NCBI GenBank assembly: GCA_026387265.1
Contig: JAPLLZ010000033.1
Span: forward strand, 1 to 46,808
Direction: 5' to 3'
DNA length: 46,808 bases
Source: Candidatus Omnitrophota bacterium
Lineage (GTDB): Bacteria > Omnitrophota > Gorgyraeia > Gygaellales > Profunditerraquicolaceae
A program made the translations under genes and the position numbers. Below the pieces are notes generated by a model. It did not search any database. It had not been told where the DNA came from and worked only from the letters and a program-made list of their open reading frames with translations. Positions 10,860 through 18,646 of this stretch are shown one piece after another. The number at the start of each line of letters is the position of its first letter. Position 1 is the first letter of the stretch.

Positions 10860-11609
10860 CTACTTTCCTTCTAACTTCTTAACCAACTCCAACGCAATCT
10901 TAATTAAATTACTCTCTGCCATATAATAAAGCGGATTCATAAAACCCATTTCACCGGTAATTACATTATCACTTACTGCTAATATTGAGCAGGCTTTAAT
11001 ATTATAGGTCTGACAAATCGTTAACAGGGTTGAAGAAACCATATCCACTGCGCGGGCGCCTTCTTTACGCTTAGCTTCCACCAACTCGCGGGTTTCCCGC
11101 AATAAAGCATCCGTAGTCCAGCTCTTACCGCGGTGTATAGTTAACCCCATACCCTGGCCAATCTCAAATAAAAGGTCAGAAAGCTTTTTATCACTTACTG
11201 TCTTAAAATCTTTGTCTACATAATACGGAGTTACTCCATCGCCGCGGATGACCTCATCCACCACAAACAAATCCCCGACTTTAATATTCTCATCCATTGA
11301 TCCGCAGGTACCGACGCGGATAATATTCTGAATACCGGCATTACACATTACTTCCGTAGTAATCGAGGTATCGGTAGAAAATCTCCCACCGTTAATGCCA
11401 GTAACCTTAATGCCTTCATAAGTACCGGTATACATCGTATACTCCATGAATGAAAAATTCTTTACCGGCTTTTCGATTTTTTTCATTAATACATCCAGCC
11501 GATCACGCGGACCAGGCACAATTGCATATTTACCTACATCCTGCGGCCTCAACTGCACCATCTCCGTCAAATCTCTTCCTGTTAAATGAACATTCTTTTG
11601 CATCTGCAT
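10860..11609 (-). CDS. nucleoside phosphorylase (uridine/purine phosphorylase-like, PNP_UDP family)
   Basis: IVPGPRDRLDVL, NIIRVGTCGSM, AVDMVSSTLLTIC, AVSDN. Confidence 0.87.
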   Translation of the reverse strand: MQMQKNVHLTGRDLTEMVQLRPQDVGKYAIVPGPRDRLDVLMKKIEKPVKNFSFMEYTMYTGTYEGIKVTGINGGRFSTDTSITTEVMCNAGIQNIIRVGTCGSMDENIKVGDLFVVDEVIRGDGVTPYYVDKDFKTVSDKKLSDLLFEIGQGMGLTIHRGKSWTTDALLRETRELVEAKRKEGARAVDMVSSTLLTICQTYNIKACSILAVSDNVITGEMGFMNPLYYMAESNLIKIALELVKKLEGK

Positions 11610-11629
11610 ATTATAATCTCCTTCAATGA

Positions 11630-11702
11630 GGCCACGACTTACGGAACGACAGTGAACGTAAGGCGTCTGGCCGAATTGAACCCGCCACGCCTTGTGGCGG
11701 GT
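11630..11702. repeat. bipartite hairpin element, family A copy 1
   Basis: GGCCACGACTTACGGAACGACAGTGAACGTAAGGCGTCTGGCC, then GAATTG, then ACCCGCCACgccttGTGGCGGGT; paralogous to 28425-28502. Confidence 0.85.
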
Positions 11703-11706
11703 CTTG

Positions 11707-11847
11707 TTATTTAAACGATACTGCGTCTGCGAACTTATTCCAACGAATACGTAAAAATTCTAGAGAATTTTTGTGTATCTTATGAGTCGGAACCTCCCCA
11801 TAAACATTTTCAAATTTTAGCGGACCTGCCACATCGGCACCCACCAA
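11707..11847 (-). CDS. unlisted small ORF (46 codons, TTG or GTG start) or coding remnant downstream of the Shedu-like gene
   Basis: Reads LVGADVAGPLKFENVYGEVPTHKIHKNSLEFLRIRWNKFADAVSFK*; starts 11 nt after the Shedu stop; no family recognised. Confidence 0.35.
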   Translation of the reverse strand: MVGADVAGPLKFENVYGEVPTHKIHKNSLEFLRIRWNKFADAVSFK

Positions 11848-11857
11848 ATGTTCTATT

Positions 11858-13193
11858 TTAAAGCTCCTTTAACCTACGTATCAAAGAAATAAGGCTACGA
11901 AGTAAATCATCATAAGTAAATAAATTAATTGGGCCAAGATCACGCGACTTAAGTGCATTAAGATGTTCCAACGAATATTTATTGTCTCTACCAGCGATTA
12001 CAATACCATAAATCTTGCTCACATTCTCAGACTTTAAACCAATACACTCCATGCAGGCCATATGGTGGTGTCCAATATGAATAAGCCAACTATTAATTTG
12101 ATCAATAGCATGTTGAAATGGCGCTGCTATGCCACCGTCTTTTTTTCAACAATAAGGTATTTGTTTTCTCTAATTCAATTAACAAAAGTTCATTTTTTTG
12201 ATTCCGAATAACTATATCTGTTTTATTTTTAGTTAAAATTGGGGCCTTGTAAAATATTTCTTTCGGAGAGAATTGTTCTAGAAGTATAGGATTCTCTTGA
12301 ATAAATTTTTGCAGAACTTCTTCCTCGGGCTCAGAATTAAGCAATGCAGATAATTTTTTAGAAATCTCCTCGAGTACAGCTATTTCATATAATTTTGTAA
12401 ATGATACTTCTGGTTTATTTGTAAATACCTTCCCCAAAAGTGCATGTAAATTTTCCCGAATATATTTAAATTTAAACTCTGCTTTCCCACATTTACATTT
12501 CTGTGTTTCTGGTAAATCACCATACCACACAACCCCCCTAGCTTCTTCTTTCCCGTCTTTTTCTAAACCAGCATATGCTCTTATTTGATCTTGGCAAACA
12601 TTGCACTTAATAGTAATTAACACTTTTTTATAAGCCAAGGGGTTACTGCGTATCGCTGCAATCTGGGGTTCTGAAAACAACGGAGCCTTCGCATATGCAA
12701 AAATCAATTCTCCGATACATAAATCTCGTTCATCTTTAGTTAATACAACTCTATAACACCCTGGTTCTTCTACTGTTGGATTGATATTCGAAATTTCGGG
12801 AATAAAAATAAACCAAGAAGTATTTTCCTTAGACATAATAAGACAATCACCAGGTTTACTTAAGCCCGAATTTGAAGTTTCAGTAACTGGTCCTTTTTCA
12901 ACTGAAAGCACTGCTATATCAAATTTCATTATTTCTTTACTTTTCGGAGAAAGAAGACGAATTTTAAAAGGCCCATGGTTTAATGGATCAAATATTGCGA
13001 AGACAAGTTTAAAGTTATTAAGATCGAGGGGGAAAATATAGGAAATTATAACTTTCCCCAATCCCAATATATTATATTGGTTAGCAATAGGATCTCCCCT
13101 TGAAATAGAATTAATCCTTTCGCAGGCTCCAAGAAAAGCAGCTGGAGGTACATTTGTTTTCGAAGATATGTTGTCCATAATTATTAATGTCAA
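11858..13193 (-). pseudogene. Shedu-like (DUF4263) nuclease with zinc-ribbon-like N-terminal region, split by a frameshift at a T7/A7 run
   Basis: ORF 12102-13193 carries CNVC...CKCG and LQKFIQENPILLEQFSPKEIFYKAPILTKNKTDIVIRNQKNELLLIELEKT; ORF 11858-12061 carries KIYGIVIAGRDNKYSLEHLNALK...INLFTYDDLL. Deleting one base of 12140-12146 joins them through ...KKDGGIAAPFQHAIDQINSWLIHIGHHHMACMEC... Confidence 0.72.
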
Positions 13194-13214
13194 TCTAGAT
13201 ATTCACTAAAAATA

Positions 13215-14127
13215 CTAAAGAGCAAACAGCTTTGCTAAATTACCACCCAAGATATTCTGCTTCTCCTCCTGGGTCAAATCTAAATCATTAACCGCCTTAA
13301 TCCCCACGGAAACATCCTGCTTAGCCGGCCAGTCGCTGCCCCAAAGAATTCGCCTAGACCCCATTAAGTCTAAACTTAATAAAAAGTTGGCGCGAGTTGC
13401 ATCACCGCTAGTATCCACATAAATATTCTTAAAATAATCTGACGGCAGGCCTTGCAGGTCTTTAACAAAGTTCATCCCGCGCAGCATTTGATATGTTGCA
13501 TCAAAACGCTGCTTTAAATAACAGATTGCCCCGCCAAAATAAGCAAAAATAAATTTCACCTTAGGATACTGCCTGAAAACATCCGACATTAAAAGCTTAC
13601 CCGCAGAAATAGTCGTATCAAAAACATATTCAATCACCGGGGTAAGCAAAGGGTCTTTGACCCGCTCAAAACCTATCGGATTAACAATCTGGGAATGGAT
13701 GAAAATCGGTAAGCCCTGCTCCCCTGCTACCTTATATATAGGCATGAACATCTTATCATCTAAATAAATACCATTATAGCTTGAAGCCAGAGAAATTGCC
13801 TTAAATCCCAACTCTCCCGTAGCCCGCTTTAACTCTTCCACCATATCAATAGAATTATCTACCGGCAAAACTGCCGCTCCGATAAATCTTTTTGGGTAGG
13901 CTTTTAAAATCTTGGCAACATTATCATTATAAGTATGCGCCACCTGGCTGATACTGCCGATCTTTAAATGCGCATCAGTAGTCGGATAACTTAACACGGC
14001 CACATCAATGCCGGCAGCATCCATCATTTTAAGCTGCGCCTCAATATCCCCCCAGCCTTTATGAAAAAAGTGGGAGTTAGAGATTATCTCATCCGGTAAC
14101 CAGTGGCTGTGTGCGTCAATCAACATT
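13215..14127 (-). CDS. amidohydrolase family 2 (ACMSD/decarboxylase-like)
   Basis: MLIDAHSHWLPDEI, FIHSQIV, DTSGDA, ILWGSDWP. The listed upstream start (14162) falls in a palindromic repeat. Confidence 0.82.
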
Positions 14128-14134
14128 AATGCTT

Positions 14135-14379
14135 GCCCCGTTAGAGATAGGAAACGCTTCAATTAATCTTTTAGATAACATTCCCCATCCTGTTTTTAAA
14201 TATTCTTCTCTGGTAAACATTTTCTCTCTTTGTGTAACTCTCAAATATATTAATCCAAGTATTACTCTATTTTTATGAAGCGTTTCCGCAGTCCAATAGT
14301 TGTGCCGACACAAAACTTCTTGTACTTTTTGCACTTAATTACGTAAGCATATACTATGAGCCGTAATCTCTAACGGGGC
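14135..14379. repeat. 14-bp perfect inverted repeat (GCCCCGTTAGAGAT / ATCTCTAACGGGGC) flanking ~217 bp
   Basis: Arms 14135-14148 and 14366-14379; inner pair GAAACGCTTC (14151-14160) / GAAGCGTTTC (14277-14286). Confidence 0.85.
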
Positions 14380-14786
14380 TCTGTGCTCCTTAATATCCGC
14401 TGGGTCATTTCTTTTTCATAAAGCGCTTTAAACTCTGCCAGCGCCCGACGGCCAAGCTCTTTGGTAATTAATCTCTCAATCGCGTTGAGCTTAACATCCA
14501 GGAAAATAAATTCCGGATTTGTCCTTAAGCCTTGATACTTTAACTCCAGGCAGGTCTTTTCTTTGGCCGAAATATATTCCTTAAATTTATTTACCAATTT
14601 TTCCAGTTCAGCTTTTTCATGCGGTAAATACGCACCCATCAGCGTATTTTCGATTTCGTGCAAAATGTCTTTATCGATATCTGTTTGAGTAAATTTGCGC
14701 TCATACTTATCAAACGCCTCTTTAGTCGTTTTGTACAACCAAAGAAAATAACGCTTTTTCAGATTCCGCACATCCAAATTATCCAT
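14370..14786 (-). CDS. hypothetical alpha-helical protein
   Basis: 138-aa ORF MDNLDVRNLKKRYFLWLYKTTKEAFDKYE..., same strand and spacing as the operon; stop codon TAG lies in the CCCCGTTAG repeat arm. Confidence 0.6.
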   Translation of the reverse strand: MDNLDVRNLKKRYFLWLYKTTKEAFDKYERKFTQTDIDKDILHEIENTLMGAYLPHEKAELEKLVNKFKEYISAKEKTCLELKYQGLRTNPEFIFLDVKLNAIERLITKELGRRALAEFKALYEKEMTQRILRSTEPR

Positions 14787-14835
14787 ATTTACCTCCCATT
14801 TATTTCGCTTACAGCTTAAAACTTATAACTTACGG

Positions 14836-15612
14836 CTATTTCCCCGGGTGCTTCTGCTGGAATGGAATAACCGGAGCAGTCCAAGGTGTTGTTTGATTAA
14901 TTACCGCAATCTCTAAAGGACAAACATTCGCCGGTTGGGTCAAAGCAAAACGTACGGCATTCTCAATTGCCTCGGTCGTCATTAAACGCGAAGTATCATT
15001 GGTAATTTCCTGTAATTTGCCGGTTAAGTCTGTATCAGTTACTCCGGGCAAAATTGAAGTTACCTTGATTCCCTTATCGCGCAACTCCCAGAATAATGCT
15101 TTAGAAAATGCTCTTAACCCAACCTTGAGGGAACTGTAAACAATAAAATTTCTCGGCAAAGGATCACATAGGGTTGATCCAGAGACCATATTAATAATCG
15201 CTCCACTCTTATCTTTGATCATATCATTGATCACTAAACGGATAAGCCGGACATAACCTAAATAGTTGGTATGGGCTAAACGTTCGAAATCTTCAATCGG
15301 CTGATCCTGAAAAGGATACTGGCTGGATACCCCGGCATTATTAATCAGGATATCAACCTGGCCAAACTTTTTCTTAACGCTGTTAACTAAATTCTCCAGA
15401 TCTTCAAGTTTAGTAACATCACAAACCACCGGCAGAACCTGAACCTTAAACTTAGCGGCAATTTCTTTGGCTGTTTCCTCCAAAGCCTCCTGGCCACGGG
15501 CGCCAATCACTAAATTTATGCCTAAGCTAGCGGCAGTGCAAGCAAGCGCCTTGCCAATACCGCGGCTGGCACCGGTAACAATCGCTGTTTTTCCCTTTAA
15601 GTCTACACTCAT
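14836..15612 (-). CDS. SDR-family ketoreductase
   Basis: TGASRGIG, NNAGVS, GS...YSSLK motifs; likely start MSVDLKGKTAIV near 15612. Confidence 0.88.
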   Translation of the reverse strand: MSVDLKGKTAIVTGASRGIGKALACTAASLGINLVIGARGQEALEETAKEIAAKFKVQVLPVVCDVTKLEDLENLVNSVKKKFGQVDILINNAGVSSQYPFQDQPIEDFERLAHTNYLGYVRLIRLVINDMIKDKSGAIINMVSGSTLCDPLPRNFIVYSSLKVGLRAFSKALFWELRDKGIKVTSILPGVTDTDLTGKLQEITNDTSRLMTTEAIENAVRFALTQPANVCPLEIAVINQTTPWTAPVIPFQQKHPGK

Positions 15613-15635
15613 CACTCCTCCTTGTTTACCTAAAC

Positions 15636-15720
15636 AACACCGCCGCAATTTTCGCAGCATGGCGAACACCGGCGCAATTCAAATAAACTCCGGGTGCCCC
15701 CATACTAAGCGGCGGGTGTT
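15636..15720. repeat. palindromic element family B (copy 2), nested inverted repeats
   Basis: AACACCGCCGC...GCGGCGGGTGTT outer arms; inner TTCGCagcatgGCGAA then ACACCGGCGCAATTC...CCGGGTG. Confidence 0.75.
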
Positions 15721-16841
15721 ATATTTTTATTACCAATCAAACCGCTAAATAATAACAAAACTAATAACCCCGTACCAAAAATAATAAAACCTAAAGTAAA
15801 ACTTTTCTGCATAATCAAGCCGCCTAAACTTACGCCCAGGCCGCCGGAAATAAAACGCACCCCGCTATTTAAGCTAGCCGCCTCATTTAACAGCTCCGCC
15901 GGTAAATCTGTAAGCATCGTAGCCAAACCCACATGGTTAAATGTCCAGCTTAAGCCCCAGAAAATCATCACCAAGCCCAGCATGGCTAAGGGCAACTTTA
16001 ACAAAAGCAAAAAAATACAGATAATCATGCCCAAAATACCCAGGCCGACTACTTTTTGCCGACCGGCTTTATCCGCCAGGCTACCACCTAAAAATTCTCC
16101 AAATATACCACTTAAGCTGGTTAAAGTAATCAGCATGCTAATGGTAAACTGATTTAATAAGAACTGGGTGGAAAAATAAACCCCCAGCCACTGCTGTACG
16201 GCATGATAAATCAAGCTGACTAAAAAGATATAAATAAAAATTCGGATTACTTTTTTATCTTTAAAAGCCTGCAAATATCCAAAACGAAACCGGCTTAGGT
16301 CTTCTTTAAAAGTCGGCAGGCGAAAATACATGACCACCCACAAGAGCAGCCCGGCAACTGCCGGAATGATAAAAATCAGCCTCCAGGGAATTAACCCGCT
16401 TAAAAATAATCCCAGCAAAGAAGCAACAAAAGTAGAGCCGAAAAATATCCCGACATAAGTTCCCCGGTTCTCCTGACGGATATGTTTAGCAATCAGAATT
16501 AAGCCCAGAGGAATTACCGAGGCGCCGAAAATCCCCATTAAAAACCTGGCCCAAAAAAGCATCTTAATATTTAGCGCAAAACCGGCTAAAAGATTAGCCA
16601 GCGAAAATAAAAATATGCAGATTAACTCAACCCGCCGCGCATCAAAAGCACGCACCAGCGGCCCATAAAGCAATGCGGCCAGGCCGTAAGGAAGCATATA
16701 GAGCCAGATTATTTTACCGACGATAAACTGAGAAAGAGCAAACTCTGCGGCAATCGAGGGAATTAAAGCTGCACAGGCAGCGACATTAAAGGATAAAACC
16801 GATCCCTCTAAGCAAAATATGGCAAATGTGGTTTTTTTCAC
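15705..16841 (-). CDS. MFS transporter (probable exporter)
   Basis: 378 aa, multiple TM segments; GGSLADKAGRQKVVGLG. Confidence 0.88.
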   Translation of the reverse strand: MKKTTFAIFCLEGSVLSFNVAACAALIPSIAAEFALSQFIVGKIIWLYMLPYGLAALLYGPLVRAFDARRVELICIFLFSLANLLAGFALNIKMLFWARFLMGIFGASVIPLGLILIAKHIRQENRGTYVGIFFGSTFVASLLGLFLSGLIPWRLIFIIPAVAGLLLWVVMYFRLPTFKEDLSRFRFGYLQAFKDKKVIRIFIYIFLVSLIYHAVQQWLGVYFSTQFLLNQFTISMLITLTSLSGIFGEFLGGSLADKAGRQKVVGLGILGMIICIFLLLLKLPLAMLGLVMIFWGLSWTFNHVGLATMLTDLPAELLNEAASLNSGVRFISGGLGVSLGGLIMQKSFTLGFIIFGTGLLVLLLFSGLIGNKNITPAA

Positions 16842-17326
16842 TTGCCGGCTGCAGTTTCAATAACTTTCTTAAAAATCAATAAATTATCTTTAGAATGCTT
16901 ATTAATGAAACCTTCTACCTGCTCATCGCTGAATTTAGCCTGAGCATCCATTTTAAAATGCTGAATCCAAGTCAACTCAACACCATCTGGCTTGGGCGTA
17001 TATAGCCAGATAATCTTCATATACTCAAATGGAAATTTGGGCTCATGACGTTCTGAATAAGTAAACCCCGTTAGAAGTCCCGCGGCGCGGGGCGCCACTT
17101 CTAATGGGGTAAACAAGTTATCCTTAAACAACAGCCTCCAGGAAACCCAGGATTTATCTTCATCATCGGTCAGCCGGAAGGTAATTTTATTGGCTTCTTT
17201 TTTCAAAATTTCGGCTTTTTTGTATTCACTACCAAATAACTCTGTCCAGCGGGGAATATCATTAGAAATGTCAAAAACTAAATCATAGGGTGCGTTGATC
17301 AATATCGAATTACATGTATGCCCCAT
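16838..17326 (-). CDS. SRPBCC polyketide aromatase/cyclase (TcmN-like)
   Basis: SILINAPYDLVFDISNDIPRWTELFGSEYKKAEIL...WVSWR...PFEYMKIIWLYTPKPDGVELTWIQHFKM resembles TcmN ARO/CYC; overlaps the MFS gene by 4 nt. Confidence 0.85.
   Translation of the reverse strand: MGHTCNSILINAPYDLVFDISNDIPRWTELFGSEYKKAEILKKEANKITFRLTDDEDKSWVSWRLLFKDNLFTPLEVAPRAAGLLTGFTYSERHEPKFPFEYMKIIWLYTPKPDGVELTWIQHFKMDAQAKFSDEQVEGFINKHSKDNLLIFKKVIETAAGK
17061..17114. repeat. palindromic element lying in frame within the aromatase/cyclase gene
   Basis: GTAAACCCCGTTAGAAGT (17061-17078) ... ACTTCTAATGGGGTAAAC (17097-17114), 15 of 18 positions complementary; encodes LFTPLEVAPRAAGLLTGF. Confidence 0.82.
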
Positions 17327-17348
17327 TTCTCCTCCTTCATTAACTTGT

Positions 17349-17447
17349 TCTTTTAGATTAATTTATACGGGATGACTGGGGTATTTTTGCAGCGCGTCAG
17401 CGCAAAAAAATACCCCAGTCAGACCGTGAATTATTAATCTAAAAGAG
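17349..17447. repeat. long near-perfect inverted repeat at the 3' end of the PF04199 cyclase gene (possible terminator)
   Basis: Inner TGACTGGGGTATTTTTGC / GCAAAAAAATACCCCAGTCA; outer CTTTTAGATTAAT / ATTAATCTAAAAG, the latter being the last codons of the gene. Confidence 0.8.
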
Positions 17448-18234
17448 CAACCACTCTGGCCCAGGCTGCGCCAGTATTTTTTATACGTATCGGAAAACAA
17501 AGTATTTTAAAACCAAAGTTCGGTAAGTTTTCCAGATTCGCCAGGCGTTCAATATGGATAAATTCTTTTTGCCGGCCGTAAAAATGCGCCGGATAAAATG
17601 TTTTTGGGTCTTTAGTTTTAAGAAATTCTGCCAGCATAAACCGGTATGGCCGGTCAATCCCCATCGTGTCTACGCCAAATATTTTAATTCCTTTATCTAA
17701 AAGATACTTAATTGCTGAGGGGTCAACTCCGGGGTAATCCGCAAAATATCTGGCTTGTCCATATAACTTATCCGCACCAGTATGCAATAACACAATATCC
17801 AAAGGCTTAAGCTGATAGTTTATGGTAGCTAAGGCTTCCCGGATATCCTGCTCCTTAATTACTTCGTTGGGCTTCTTGTGGCGAAAGTCAAGCTTTACGC
17901 CTGGCTGATAACAATATTCTAAAGGAATCTCATCGGCGGTTTTAGCAGGCCGGCCTTCAGATTGGGAACCGTAATGAAAAGAATAGTCCAGATGCGTGCC
18001 GATATGCACCGGAGCATGCACAATTTCTAAAGACAAAAACTCTTCCTCCGGCAACTCTTCTTTCTTGATAATCCGCTGACCGAGAATATATTTAATCTTG
18101 CCCAGGAAAGTTTTCCCCATAATTACCCGGTTAAATTTTTCTACCCCGGCTTTATGGGTTACTCTTTCGATATCGACCTTGTGCACCTCAAAAGCGGTCT
18201 CATCAATAGGTAAGCTTAGATCAATGATCTTCAC
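17434..18234 (-). CDS. cyclase family protein (PF04199, kynurenine formamidase-like)
   Basis: IIDLSLPIDE, HIGTHLDYSFHYG (HxGTHxD), DIVLLHTGAD, GVDTMGID. Confidence 0.87.
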   Translation of the reverse strand: MKIIDLSLPIDETAFEVHKVDIERVTHKAGVEKFNRVIMGKTFLGKIKYILGQRIIKKEELPEEEFLSLEIVHAPVHIGTHLDYSFHYGSQSEGRPAKTADEIPLEYCYQPGVKLDFRHKKPNEVIKEQDIREALATINYQLKPLDIVLLHTGADKLYGQARYFADYPGVDPSAIKYLLDKGIKIFGVDTMGIDRPYRFMLAEFLKTKDPKTFYPAHFYGRQKEFIHIERLANLENLPNFGFKILCFPIRIKNTGAAWARVVALLD

Positions 18235-18467
18235 TTGGCTATTTTCCCCTCGATATTGCTGACGATATCATTAATCGTGGAATTTTTAGTAATCTCTTTC
18301 GGGCTAAGCTTGACGCCAAAGGCTTTTTCCAGAGCGATCACCGATTCCACCATTTCCGTTGAATCCACTCCGATACTATCAATCAAGGTAGATTCGTCTT
18401 TTAATTCCTCAATCTTAACTTTCAGAAGATTACTTAATACTTCTTTTATTTTTGTCTTCGTATCCAT
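18231..18467 (-). CDS. acyl carrier protein
   Basis: 78 aa; IDSIGVDSTEMVESVIALEKAFGVKLS with the phosphopantetheine Ser region; overlaps the downstream cyclase by 4 nt. Confidence 0.92.
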   Translation of the reverse strand: MDTKTKIKEVLSNLLKVKIEELKDESTLIDSIGVDSTEMVESVIALEKAFGVKLSPKEITKNSTINDIVSNIEGKIAK

Positions 18468-18509
18468 TTATCCTCCTGCCACAATATAAATTATTAATAA
18501 CATTTAATT

Positions 18510-18585
18510 TTTGCGGGTGACGCCTGAGATGCTTCGAGCCAACTTTGGCGAGAAACGCTCAGGTGGCATGACCCGCAAAATTTAA
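18510..18585. repeat. hairpin element family C
   Basis: TTTTTGCGGGTGACGCCTGAG...CTCAGGTGGCATGACCCGCAAAA. Confidence 0.75.
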
Positions 18586-18591
18586 ATTTGT

Positions 18592-18642
18592 ACTGCGCTA
18601 CCTAGCGCACACCGGCGCAATACCTTTAAGCGCCGGGTGTCT
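18592..18642. repeat. palindromic element family B (copy 3)
   Basis: TGCGCtacctAGCGCA then ACACCGGCGCAATACCtttaaGCGCCGGGTGT. Confidence 0.82.
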
Positions 18643-18646
18643 TACC

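Noticed and set aside
12140-12146. Classical -1 programmed ribosomal frameshift at the A7 run of the Shedu-like gene
   Set aside because: Restoring the frame needs loss of one A (+1 shift). A -1 slip leads to the wrong frame, so the canonical A-AAA-AAG mechanism does not fit; sequence error, mutation or transcriptional slippage is likelier
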